The position numbers and the translations under genes are program-made. Shown here piece after piece: positions 11,380 through 22,282 of a DNA stretch of 64,000 nt; the stretch's first letter is position 1, and every line of letters begins with the position of its first letter. Source of the stretch: Sialis fuliginosa (Eukaryota; Arthropoda; Insecta; Megaloptera; Sialidae); the NCBI GenBank assembly GCA_961205875.1, contig OY540809.1, positions 31,384,267 through 31,448,266 of the forward strand, in the 5' to 3' direction. The notes beneath the pieces were generated by a model, which was given only the letters and a program-made list of their open reading frames with translations, did not search any database and was not told where the DNA came from.

Positions 11380-12545
11380 TTTTTACCGATTTCAATTATT
11401 TCAAATAAAAAAAAATACTTAAAACGTCCAAAACAATTTATAACCCCAGCCCAATCAACTAAAATGTATCCATACATGTTGTTTTATATCTAGATTATAA
11501 TATTATAATAGAAATAAAAGTTTGCTGATGACCAGTAATTTTTTTTTACCGATTTCAATTATTTCAGATAAGAAAAAATCTTAAAACGTCCAAATTATTT
11601 ATTACTCCCAGCCCAATCAACTAAAATGTATCCATGTATGTTGTTTTATACCTAGATAATAATATAATAACAGAAATAACAGTTTAGCGATGGCCAAAAT
11701 TTTTTTTTTACCGATTTTAAATTATTTCAACTAAAAAAATCCTTAAAACGTCCAATACAATTTATTACCCCCAGCCCAATCAACCAAAATGTATCCATAC
11801 ATGTTTTATATCTAGATAATAATATTACAATAGAAATAACAGTTTGGTGATGGCCAGTAAATTTTTTTACCGATTTCAATTATTTCAAGTAAAAAAAATC
11901 CTTAAAACGTCCAAATTATTTATTACCCCCAGCCCAATCAACTAAAATGTATCCATACATGTTGTTTTATACCTAGATAATAATATAATAAGAGAAATAA
12001 CAGTTTAGCGATGGCCAATAATTTTTTTTACCGATTTTAATTTATTTCAACTGAAAAAAATCCTTAAAACGTCCAACACAATTTATTACCCCCAGCCCAG
12101 TCAACTAAAATGTATCCATACATGTTGTTTTATATCTAGATAATAATATTATAATAGAAATAACAGTTTGGAGATGGCCAGTAAATAAAATCCTTAGTTG
12201 AAATAATTTAAATCGGTAAATAAAATATTGGCCATCGCTAAGCTGTAAAATAAAAATAAAAACTAAGTTCTTTTATAATAATATTAGGAGGACATAGTAA
12301 ATCATTTCTGAGCACATTTCAGTTAATTTGGCAGGGGGTAATAAATTGGTTTGGACGTTTTAAGGATTTTTTTTATTTGAAATAATTGAAATCGGTAAAA
12401 AAAAATTATTGGCCACCGCTATACTGTAAGTTATTTTATAATCATATTAGGAGGACATAGTAAATCATTTCTGAACACATTTCAGTCGATTGGGCTGGGA
12501 GTAATAAATTGTATTGGACGTTTTAAGGATTTTTTTTTTGATTTG
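11380..12545. repeat. 161-bp satellite array, left block with internal inversion
   Basis: Five units in one orientation can be followed by the marker ACCGATTT at about 11385, 11548, 11709, 11869 and 12030, giving a period of about 161 bp. Each contains CAGCCCAATCAACTAAAATG and TATCTAGATAATAATATTAT-type phrases. At about 12185 the orientation flips, and two units in the opposite sense follow (12210, 12389). Confidence 0.9.
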
Positions 12546-12572
12546 AAATTATTGAAAATGGTTAAAATAGTT

Positions 12573-12684
12573 ATTTGTGTATCTAAGGTGTAAAATGATA
12601 GTTTTTCGCACGAGTGTGAACGTTTGTTAGTCGAGGCGCCAGCACTCGAGTGCGAAAAACACATTTTACACCCGAGGTGCACAC
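12573..12684. repeat. Imperfect hairpin
   Basis: GTGTAAAATG..GTTTTTCGCACGAGTG pairs with CACTCGAGTGCGAAAAAC..CATTTTACAC around a GC-richer loop. It lies at the left side of the foreign block that interrupts the satellite array. Confidence 0.6.
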
Positions 12685-12800
12685 AATATTTTTTCTACAA
12701 CCCTATTTATTATATAATATTAACAATAATATAATATAATAATTAATTTATATACTTTGTATTTTGCTATATGAATATTAAAATTCAACTCTAGTAAGCT

Positions 12801-12992
12801 TTGGTCAAAATTTTTGACAGTTCTATTTTCATTCAAATGTGTTTCATGTTATTCTATAATATAAAATGGATAAGTGGTGATACTAAGAAAGAACATAAGT
12901 GTGCACCGCCAGAGATATCAGAAGCTGCAAGTTCTGAAATTTTAAATTTACTATCTGCAAAATCTAAATTGATGTATGAAAATTATACATAA
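12801..12992 (+). pseudogene. Possible Crypton-like (tyrosine recombinase) N-terminal fragment
   Basis: The frame has coding-like composition from about codon 27 onward: KKEHKCAPPEISEAASSEIL, then NLLSAKSKLMYENYT, after which a stop ends it; downstream codons (QCHELYQEKNLK) continue the same sense past the stop. A Pro-rich lead-in followed by LLPxKSKxxYExxYxxFxxWxxEKN is the N-terminal pattern I associate with Crypton-type tyrosine recombinases and relatives in insects. Here the fragment is about 60 residues, lacks the catalytic domain and contains at least one stop, so it is a remnant. It lies inside the foldback at 10925-15220, between satellite units. Assignment is from memory of the motif only. 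Confidence 0.3.
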
Positions 12993-13197
12993 TGCCATGA
13001 ATTGTACCAAGAAAAAAACCTTAAGGTATTGTTTATAATTGATTTAATTTTATTAATATTTTTTTTCATTATAATAATTAATATAGTGCTTAAATTTTAG
13101 TAATTTGTTTAATTAATACTATAATACAATAGTATTAAAATTTATAAAGTTCATTAATCGTAAAAAAATATAAAAATGTATGTGTTACTATGGTAAC

Positions 13198-13252
13198 ACT
13201 TTTGCGCTCGCCGTGCGTGAAAAAACTTTTTACGCACGGCGAGCGCAAAAGT
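13198..13252. repeat. Strong GC-rich hairpin
   Basis: ACTTTTGCGCTCGCCGTGCGT and its exact inverse flank an A/T-rich loop of about 13 bp. It is a sharply GC-rich, near-perfect palindrome in a surrounding AT-rich region and sits near the right side of the foreign block inside the satellite array. Confidence 0.9.
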
Positions 13253-13325
13253 ACTACTTTACACACTGAAATGTCGATGAAAAAGCCTACTTTTTTACGC
13301 GGTTGTAGAAAAAATAATTATTGGT

Positions 13326-14775
13326 CATCACCGTACTGTTTTTTCTATTATAATATTATTATCTAGGTATAAAACAACATGTATGGAAACATTTTAGATG
13401 ATCGGGCTTGGGTAATAAATTGTTTTGGACGTTTTAAGGATTATTTTTATTTGAAATAATTGAAATCGGTAAAAAAAAATTATTGGCCATCACCAAACTG
13501 TTATTTCTATTATAATATTATTATCTAGATAAAAAACAACATGTATGGATACATTTAAGTTGATTGGGCTGGGGTAATAAATTGTTTTAGAATTTTTAAA
13601 GATTTTTATTTTTATTTGAAAGGAGTAAAATCGGTAAAAAAAATTATTGGCAACCGCTAAACGGTTATTTCTATTATAGTGTTATTATCTAGGTATAAAA
13701 CAACATGAATGGATACATTTTAGTTGATTGGGCTGGGGGTAATAAATAATTTGGACGTTTTAAGGATTTTTTTTAGTTGAAATAATTTAAATCGGTAAAA
13801 AAAATTACTGGTCATCACCAAACTGTTATTTCTATTATAATATTATTATCTAGATATAAAACAACATGTATGGATACATTTTAGTTGATTGGGCTGGGGG
13901 TAATAAATTGTGTTGGACGTTTTAAGGATTTTTTTTAGTTGAAATAATTTAAATCGGTAAAAAAAAATTATTGGCCATCACCAAACTGTTATTTCCATTA
14001 TAATAATATTATCTAGGTATAAAACAACATGTATGGATACATTTCAGTTGATTGGGCTGGGAGTAATAAATAATTAGGACGTTTTAAGAATTTTTTTTAT
14101 TTGAAATAATTGAAATCGGTAAAAAAAATTACTGGCCATCACCAAACTGTTATTTCTATTATAATATTATTATCTAGATATAAAACAACATGCATGGATA
14201 CATTTTAGTTGATTGGGCTGGGGGTAATAAATTGTATTGGACGTTTTAAGGATTTTTTTTAGTTGAAATAATTTAAAATCGGTAAAAAAAAATTATTGGC
14301 CATCGCTAAACTGTTATTTCTGTTATTATATCTAGGTATAAAACAACATACATGGATACATTTTAGTTGATTGGGCTGTGAGTAATTAATAATTTGGACG
14401 TTTTAAGGATTTTTTTTATCTGAAATAAATGAAATCGGTAAAAAAAAATTACTGGCCATTAGCAAACTGTTATTTCTATTATAATATTATAATCTAGATA
14501 TAAAACAACATGTATGGATACATTTTAGTTGATTGGGATGGGGGTAATAAATTGTGTTGGACGTTTTAAGGATTTTTTTTAGTGGAAATAATTTAAATCG
14601 GCAAAAAAAATTACTGGCCATCACCAAACTGTTATTTCTATCATAATATTATTATCTAGATATAAAACAACATGTATGGATACATTTAAGTTGATTGGGC
14701 TGGGGTAATAAATTGTTTTATAATTTTTAAAGATTTTTATTTTTATTTGAAATGAGTAAAATCGGTAAAAAAATT
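13326..14775. repeat. 161-bp satellite array, right block
   Basis: Nine units in one orientation, followed by the marker AAATCGGTAAA (or AAATCGGCAAA) at about 13462, 13628, 13790, 13951, 14112, 14277, 14434, 14596 and 14759. Units read ACTGTTATTTCTATTATAAT, TATCTAGATATAAAACAACA, TGATTGGGCTGGGGGTAAT, GGACGTTTTAAGGA. They are the reverse complement of the 11380-12185 block. The unit at 14565-14706 has an identical copy at 30983-31124. Confidence 0.92.
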
Positions 14776-15362
14776 ATTTTTAGGATAAGTGCCCTTCAAA
14801 TTATGAAAAAACCTGTAGGAGTTCAGCGACCAAAGAAGTTTGGGAACCACTGTTCTAGATAGTTGATATATTTAATTTATTATATAGTTATTATTTAACG
14901 CTTTCTAATTTTTGTCTTAAAAGTTAATATTTTGGTTTAAGGGTTGAAAAAATTTTTTTTTTTGTTTTCTTGGTTTCGTTCGAGAGTAAAAAAAAGTAAT
15001 AAAAAATGACATAGGTTTCATTCTGAACGCATAAAATGAACACATGAAACACTATGGCTGGTGTAGCTTACGGACGAATCTAGATCACACGGCCGTAACT
15101 CGATACCGGAATTGGTAATAAAATATCTTTAGTGGTAATAAATCAGTAAAAAAAAGTAAGAAAAACCCCAAGTACTTTTATTTGATTGGGCTGATTTGGC
15201 TGGTGCAACTTCCAGGACATATAGAACTATATATAGTTATAAAAGTATTTTGTTAAAGATAAGTTCAGATTTAGAGGGAGGAATATGTTTTAATGACAAA
15301 TTCCATGTAGAAAGATTTTGACTTGGTTTCATTCTAGACCAAATACATTAAAATAACAGGTA

Positions 15363-16347
15363 GGGGAAAGTGGGGTTGATACATACAGTAGCTAAATGTA
15401 GACTATCTTACACGTTTACGATTTCATCTTTTTGTGCGTGAGTTGTACGCATGCGTCCACTCGCCCATGAATTAAGACGGCGGTGCAATACGACGTATTG
15501 TGTTTTTGCTTTACGTAAGTAAAATTTTCACGTAACTTTGAAATCTCCTATCATTCGTAATTTTCGATGAAATATGTAAATAATTTATTACCGTTAATAA
15601 GCATGACATACAATTAGATTATTCTTTATTTTAGCAGTATTTGCGAGTTTTTTATAGATTTAAAATAAAAAAATAAAATGTTGGTTCGCACGCTGTGGGG
15701 TACATTCGTACATATAGGTATGGGGCACATTCGTACTGTACGATTGTACCCCATGCATGGATAGAAAAGATTATTCAAACCAAGAAAACATATTTTCTTA
15801 GAAAAATTTGTTCAAATGAAGAAATTGTTGTCTTCATCCTACAGTAATACTTTAAATATTACTTAAGTATTGTTTTTCATTTTAAGATTGAAATTGATCT
15901 CAGAATGACGGAATAAAGAAGCAGTTATTTTATTTTGAACAAAGATTTAATACTAATTTAATATTTAATTATTATAACGTTAATTTAATTATAAATCTCC
16001 ATTATAACAAAAATTTTATTGTTATTTGTCAGTGGTTCCAATAAATGTAATTACGTTTGATAATAAATAAATATTTTCAATAATTTTTGCCTTTATTTTT
16101 CTCATGTACGGAGGTTCCCCACTGTGTATATATGTGCCCAGACTATAGAACAATTTGTACGATTTCCATATTTTTCAAAAAGTCCTTATTACTTGAATTT
16201 GTTACATCGTGCCACCATTTATATACTCTAGTTTTGTAACTACGTATACTGGTTATTTAGTACCACAATAAGCAATTTGATGAATCAGTTAGTTTCTCGT
16301 TTATTTATTTAAAAGTAAAAACTGTACGAATCTACCCTACTTTCCCC
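15363..16347. mobile_element. TA-flanked element with TAGGGGAAAGTGGGG-type ends
   Basis: Left end GGGGAAAGTGGGGTTGAT and inverted right end GGGGAAAGTAGGGTAGATTC are flanked by TA at 15361-15362 and 16348-16349, as in Tc1/mariner-type elements. The interior has short phrases TGGGGTACATTCGTACATA and GTACTGTACGATTGTACCCC that fold on themselves. No transposase frame remains. Confidence 0.75.
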
Positions 16348-16349
16348 TA

Positions 16350-17098
16350 CACAGGTATGATACGTTCATATCACAGTAAAATTACTGCTGAATTGCACAA
16401 ACTCTAATTTAGAAAGTTAACGGAGGATTAAACATCTAGAAGATTCGTCGTTGTCCAGGCCTGTCTATAGATACCTCAGGTCGCTTTATTAGTAGCGTCA
16501 ATGCCGTTCAACACGTTAGCGAATAGATAGCTCTACGAACAATACTACTCGTTCGAGTTAATTTATTTTATTTGATCCTTTTCGCTCTCAACTGCCGTAT
16601 TTGTTTATCAGGCATGCTAAATTGTATCTTATGAATAAATTATCTGATACTAGATATGTTTAGAATATTAAAATTAAATGGCTTATTTGCTATGTATTAT
16701 TCGCTCAAATTAGTCGGGGTCATGGTTATTATATATAAAACTAGCTGTATTTTTTATCGAAACAAAAAAAAACATATCTGAGCTTCTTTAAGTATCTACG
16801 AGAGAGCACACATTTATTTGAAAATTATCATATAAAGTTATACCAATTCAAAACTTTAAACGTGTCTCCTGTAAAATCACAATTTTTGAGTTATGACGTT
16901 GTCGCAACAAATATGTTAAATGATATAAAAAAACTTATTTATTTATTACCATTTATCAATTAAAAAAATATAATTATTATTATTTTACATTACGTATTCT
17001 TAACATTAATTTTTTTATTACAAAAAATTCAACCGAAAGTTATGCTTTATTAATATCATATTTAACTTGCATTTGATATGCACATGATACTTTGATTG
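16350..17098. other. No gene seen; possible Helitron edge
   Basis: AT-rich. AACTAGCTGTATTTTTTATCG at about 16739 looks like the inverted CTAG end of a Helitron-like element, but no partner end was found. Confidence 0.25.
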
Positions 17099-17575
17099 AT
17101 ACTTTGTCCACGAACTCTTAGTAGGGTTTGAAATAAGAGCCCGAAAAGTTCCCACCTAAATCGTAGATGGAACATCCCCTTTCACGTAAAAAACTACCCC
17201 CGGAATGAAATTTATTCCAGTTTTTCCCATTTTTCATCCGAACCACTGTTCGGAGAAAAAATATTACAGGAATTAAAGGTTCTACATAAAATTCTACGTA
17301 AAAAATGTCATGTCCACTATTTGGTTAATTCCCAGCCTACTCTCGCAATCGTTGGTCAAAGTGAAGGGTAGTTTTGGGAACGCAGCGAAAAATCGGCGTA
17401 ACAATAGTTTTCAACATACATATTTCCAAAACGGCTGATTTTACGTAACAAATGATTATGATAAAAATTATAGAACTTAATCTTCTCTATGAGATCCATG
17501 CACCACGAATTTTTTTCAAACGTTTTTCATTGATTTTTTTGCCCATTTTTCACAAACGCGCATTCTATTATTTTA
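17099..17575 (-). repeat. Repeat family W, inverted copy 1
   Basis: CTTTGTCCACGAACTCTTAG, CAGCCTACTCTCGCAATCGT, GAAGGGTAGTTTTGGGAACG, CTTCTCTATGAGATCCATGC, CAAACGTTTTTCATTGATTT: the same sentence appears inverted at 22283-22762 with high similarity, and more diverged at 21405-21790. Non-coding. Confidence 0.85.
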
Positions 17576-17622
17576 CATAGAGAAGATTTTTTAGTAAAAA
17601 TTATCATCAAAATATAGTAAAA

Positions 17623-17945
17623 CTAGCGCGCTGGACCCGGTGTTACTCGAGTATATACATTTAATCTGTAATGTAAAGATTCTGTAATAATTTTTTTCAA
17701 TTAAAGTATTTCTATATTGGAATCAATTAATTTTCAAGTTTTTTAATACAATATCATGGATAACAGCCCAGAAATCAAGTTCATACAAAGTCTCCGCGTT
17801 ACAGAGCCTTCCGATTTTCTATAAGATATGTCCCCGCAGCATGATATGTACTTATTTTGTATCTTTATGAATATGAAGGAATCCTTACATAACTAACGCT
17901 TTGGACCCGGTGTTACTCGGGTTTATAAATTTAATCTCTAAAGTA
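17623..17945 (-). repeat. Two Helitron-like 3' ends in tandem (minus strand)
   Basis: ACTAGCGCGCTGGACCCGGT at 17622 and AACTAACGCTTTGGACCCGG at 17891, both followed by TGTTACTCG and TTTAATCT.. phrases, read on the minus strand as a CACCGGGTCCAGCGCGCTAG|T terminus. The second copy has lost the exact CTAG. Confidence 0.5.
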
Positions 17946-18599
17946 AAAATTATTTAATTTTTTTTCTGTTCAATTATATCTATATTGGAATACAGTAATT
18001 TCCAAGTTAATTATTGTCAAAATTTTAATTTAAAACAAAATTCACACCAAATTATTTAATTTTAAAAAAATACACACATTATTATAAGTCGAATCTCGAT
18101 AAATCAAAATCCGTTCACATCTATGGTTTCTCTATCGATGTCACCTAACTATAACCTATATAACTCGAAACTCTCATTAAAAAATTTACTTCTAATATTG
18201 GAATATAATAATTTCCAGATCAACAAATAATTAAATTTTTAATTTAATGTTGAATTTCGCCTTGACATGTTGGTGTATCCTAAGTATGAACGATTGGCGT
18301 AGTGTTTTTGTTTGATATGTTTTAAACTCTTGTCGTATAAAAATATATTACATTCTTATATCACATTTGTTTTTGATACGACAACGGTAAAAAAATGTTT
18401 TATAACTTTTACGCCATAACTATAGAATTAAAAATGTTTCAAATTAATATAAAGAGTGACAAATTAAGAGTGACCCATTTTTAATTAATGATATCGAAAA
18501 CAGTAATCACTTAGTGAACCTAATTTTAACTGTAAAATCTTTTGTTAACCTTAACCAATTAAATTATTCAGACTCAGTGGTGGTTCCGACAACAATTAA

Positions 18600-18944
18600 A
18601 TGTTCCCGTGGCTTCAAATCGCAAGACAATTGGAAGCGAATCGGAGAAGAAAAACAAACAGGATTGAAGCAAATTTTAATCAATCAAATCTAATTTTGAA
18701 GAAAGATTTACACTTTCATCCATACAAATGGCAAAACGCTCAAAAACTTTTTCCAAATGACTTAAACACATGTTTGGATTTCAGTCGTTGGATTTTAGAT
18801 AGAGGGAATAATTTTGTTAACATCATAATTATGAGCAACGAAGCGCATTTCCAATTTCTTGGCGAGAGGAATAAACAGAATTTGTGTTACTCGTCTGTCG
18901 AAAACCATCAATCGGCCATAACACCATTTTTACAAAAACTTTAA
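18600..18944 (+). pseudogene. Mariner/Tc-like DDE transposase fragment, inactivated
   Basis: The 114-codon frame contains LHFHPYKWQNAQKLFPND, FSRWILDRGNNFVNIIIMSN and EAHFQFLGERNKQNLCYSS. This is the central part of the insect mariner-like transposases (HPYK..Q.L.P.D......RW...........I.FSDEAHF...G..NKQN.R.W). The aspartate of the SDEAHF motif, one of the catalytic acids, is Asn here (SNEAHF), so the protein could not work. The N-terminal DNA-binding domain and the C-terminal catalytic residues are missing. The frame is flanked by the inverted termini of its own element. Full-length relatives are usually about 340-370 residues. Confidence 0.75.
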
Positions 18945-18984
18945 GGTTCACAAAAGATTTGATAGTTAAAATTAGGCCCACTAA

Positions 18985-19797
18985 GGGTGCGTTCCAGGGA
19001 TGAATCTGGACCCTATTTCAGCCAAAGCGCCGTCTTCTGACAGTATCTGGAAGTTCCTGAACCATATACGATTATCCAAAACACTGAATGTGTAAACATT
19101 ATTGAAGAACGGCTGGTTCTTCGGGTGGTGGTTAGGAACACCAAATGTTTGACTGAATACTTCCTTCATCAGAACATAATGAGGTTCTTCGGTGAAATTG
19201 TTATTGAAGGAAAGTAACGCACGTGGACCTCTTAAGCAATTCCCTGTTAGTTTTAACTCCTTATCGTATTAACTGATAAAATAAATGTTTTTTTTGGTAA
19301 TTTTTTTAATTTTAACTCGTTAAAAACTAAAAATAATACAGAACAAAGAAAAATATCACAGTTAAAAAACATTATTATAATAGTTTTTTTTTTAATATTT
19401 TAACTATCCGGCATAGAAATAATTTTGATTGTAGAAATTATTGTAAAATGCAAATTTTGATTTCTGCAACAATCACAAAATAATGCAAATCATTTCAACG
19501 ATGAAAAATATGAACCCCGGTAAACAAAGAATCTTAAGGATATTTAATTAAATTATAAAAAAGGAGGGACTTACTCTCCTGACAGATGTCCGCTAACTCC
19601 GTTGTTTACAACTTTGGTATATACGTATAAGGAATTGTATCAGATATATCCGGTTTAATTTCTGGCTTTTACTGACACTCATTGGTTCTTACAATTGCAT
19701 CATTCAGAATATTTGACACGTCATGATCGTTTCAAACGCCAAACGGAACGATGTAATCAACGATCGTAACGTTACAAGTGCCATCTGGAACGCACCC
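18985..19797. mobile_element. PIF/Harbinger-like MITE with TAA target site
   Basis: Inverted termini GGGTGCGTTCCAG are flanked by TAA (18982-18984 and 19798-19800), matching the TWA target and GGG start of PIF/Harbinger elements. It landed inside the inverted terminal repeat of the mariner-like element: joining the flanks across one TAA restores the sequence CACTAAGTGATTAC that pairs with GTAATCACTTAGTG at the left end. An open frame on the minus strand (18981-19169) inside it is not recognised as transposase. Confidence 0.8.
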
Positions 19798-19861
19798 TAA
19801 GTGATTACTTATTTCGATATTATTAATTAAGAATGGGTTACTCTTAATCTGTCACCCTGTA

Positions 19862-21110
19862 TTACACATACCTTTAGTCTTATATGAAAAATACTCCGAC
19901 ATGGAAGTCGAAACATCAAGCCATACATATGTTCATATGGACAACGGCAACAAAAAAACATTTAAACGTTGACATCAGTTCGGAAACCAAAGTTCATATA
20001 TGAACAGCCATGAAAGCCTACAGATGATAATTACTTTTTTATGATAATGGAATAATGCTGACTTTTAAATATATTGTATATACTTACATGATTTGAAATA
20101 ACATTTTATGAATATTAAAAATAATTTCGAACATTTCGCAATAAATCATTTGAAATCAGTTCAACTATTTAAAAGTTAGAGCACAGTAGATACACATTGA
20201 CATTTTAGATGTATGATATACAGATTGGTACAGATGCACAGATGCTTGCATACATAGATAAGTAAATGTGGATACTTAACAGATGTACAAATGCTAACAA
20301 TTAAAAAAATATCATTTAAAATTACGTCAATGTTAATTGTTAATTAAATAAATACTTCTGATATTTAAAATACCTATGTAGGTAAAAATATTGATATATC
20401 AATAACTTTAAGTTTTAAATTTTAATGTATTACCTATGTTATGCCGAATGTTAGTCATTCGAATGCTGTAATTGTTTGTCTTCAATTTTTTTGTCAAATT
20501 TATTTATGAAAATTTTAATTATATATTACATTAGAGTTCTGCATATTTTTTCATTCGTTATGTTCTTTATATTTCTTTTTTGTTATATTTTATTGTTCAC
20601 TTCAAAATTTTAAATGGCCACTGACATTTAAATTTTTTTAAAATAATCAATAAAATACAATGTATCCATAGTTACGACATTTGCAATTAATTTAGTAAAT
20701 GCTTAAAGCGCATTATATGTAAACGTATTTTGTTTATTTTCTCCTCTTTAACATATCTTTTTCAAAAATCAGACACGGGTTCATGGTTGTCAATTAACCA
20801 AAGTATTTGAAAAAAATTAAAAAAATCTAATATCGGTTTTCGTTTTGATACTTTTTTACATCAAAACTTTTTTTTTCCTTTTTTTTTCATTTTTTTTAAA
20901 TCTGAAATTTGAACCTTACATTATATCGCCCAAGGAATATAAAAAAAATAATAAAAAAATTCTAACTTTTTTTTTGAAAATTTGGGGGCCCCTTGTTACC
21001 CCATTTATAAACTTTTTCAAAAAAGGCCCACTAGTTGTTATTTTTTACCCCCAAGGAATATATATACCAAATTTCAAGTTTCTCCGATGAGTGGAAATGG
21101 TCAAAAAAAT
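19862..21110. other. No gene seen
   Basis: AT-rich sequence with poly-T tracts. CAAGGAATATA phrases at about 20931 and 21052 repeat and lead into the repeat at 21111. No coding feature is supported. Confidence 0.3.
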
Positions 21111-21404
21111 GATTGTGAGTCAGTCAGGGCACTTCGTTATATATAGTAGATATGTTGTCTATGTGTGTGCGTATGTGTATGTGTGCCTGTCCCCTGAATT
21201 TTTGTCGCACGCTTAACTCATGAACCACTGGACCGATTTTAATGAAACTTTTTTTGTTGGTTCTGACTAGTAGATGACCCCATATAAAAATCATCAAAAT
21301 CGTGTAGAAGGTAAGGAGATAGTACCTCAAAATCGGTATTTTTTCAAAATATCTCAAAAGGACGCATCGTTTGTTTAAATTGTATTATATTTTGTAAAAA
21401 AAAA
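21111..21404 (+). repeat. Dispersed insect repeat fragment
   Basis: GTGAGTCAGTCAGGGCACTT, a GTATGTGTATGTGTG tract, then CATGAACCACTGGACCGATT and TTAATGAAACTTTTTTTG. The sentence (call for lack of a gene: CATGAACCACTGGACCGAT followed by TTAATGAAA) recurs in many insect non-autonomous elements, and a related form is seen in the Helitron at 31267-31482. Boundaries unknown. Confidence 0.5.
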
Positions 21405-21790
21405 ATGGAGTGTACAATGTACATTTGTGAAAAAAGGCCAAAAAATCAATGAAAAACGTTTGAAATAAAAATCGTAGTACATAAATCTCATAGAAGAGAT
21501 TCAGTTCTATAATTTTCATAATAATAATTTTTTACGTTAAGTTCACCGTTACGAATATATTTACGGTGAAAAATCATGTTATGCAGATTTTTCGCTACGT
21601 TTTCAAAACTACCCTTCACTTTGAGCTACAATTGCGAGAGTAGGCTGGGGATTAGCCGAATAGAACATATGACATTTTTTACGCAGAATTTTATATAGAA
21701 CCTTTAATTCTTACTATATTTTTTTCTTCGAATGACGGTTCGGAAGAAAAATATTGTAGAATGGTTCACGAAAGGAAATATATTTAAATC
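21405..21790 (+). repeat. Repeat family W, diverged copy 3
   Basis: GTACATTTGTGAAAAAAGGC, CAATGAAAAACGTTTGAAAT, AACTACCCTTCACTTTGAGC and GAGAGTAGGCTGGGG follow the same order as the copy at 22283 with more substitutions, and the right part (after about 21760) is lost. Confidence 0.75.
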
Positions 21791-22282
21791 CACAAAAAAT
21801 TAGTTCGTTTCATAAGTTGGTTGTCCAATAGAAACATGCCATAATTTTATCTCATCGATATATGGAGTTTATCAATAACATTCCTATTGGGTAATTTACC
21901 AAACTAAATCTTGACAGACAGTTATCATAGGCGCTACAAAATAGGGTTAAAATGAAAACGAATAACATTTTATCATTTATTTTCACTACAGAGGCACAAT
22001 GTCTACCTTACATCTTTAAAAAATTTAACCAGAACTGTCAAGTGGGTTGCTGGAAACGATCCGGCTGTATTAAAATTGGTTTGCGCTGTTTGACCATGTA
22101 TTTCAACTACCATAGATAAGGTTGTCTAAATTCGTCACCCGAAGAGGAATTAATCCAAGAAGCCAACATAAAATTAATAAAAATATACAAAACTTAGTGG
22201 AATAGACTTACGAGGGTAAACTACTAAATTAAAGTTTGTTAAAAGCTGTAATCAATGGGTTGTATGGACAAGAGCTCAACAA
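21791..22282. other. Unassigned spacer between two W copies
   Basis: No recognised gene. A slightly GC-richer patch near 22020-22110 shows no similarity that I can name. Confidence 0.25.

Larger units (their letters stand above)
10925..15220. mobile_element. 4.3 kb foldback element with 9-bp TSD and satellite core
   Basis: ATGTCCTGGAAGTTGCACCA at the left is repeated inverted at the right end, and ATAGAACTA flanks both ends (10916-10924 and 15221-15229). The arms, 10925-11375 and 14775-15220, are almost perfectly complementary over about 445 bp. Between them lie 161-bp satellite units in opposite orientations and a foreign block at about 12546-13325. A 9-bp duplication is typical of Mutator-like elements, which include foldback forms, but no transposase is present to confirm this. 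Both arms contain an hAT-type terminus (CAGTAGTTCCCAAACTTC at 11298; its inverse ends at 14852). Confidence 0.85.
18452..19859 (+). mobile_element. Mariner-like element, interrupted by a Harbinger-like MITE
   Basis: The right end, inverted, reads CAGGGTGACAGATTAAGAGT and then AACCCATTCTTAATTAAT; the left end begins AAGAGTGACAAATTAAGAGT. The inverted termini are about 60 bp long and each is next to TA (18450-18451 and 19860-19861). Subtracting the 813-bp MITE and one TAA gives an original length of only about 590 bp, so the element was already internally deleted. It retains a transposase fragment at 18600-18944. Confidence 0.82.

Noticed and set aside
11380..14775. CRISPR-like array of regularly spaced repeats
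   Set aside because: Units are contiguous 161-bp satellite monomers without unique spacers, in eukaryotic DNA.
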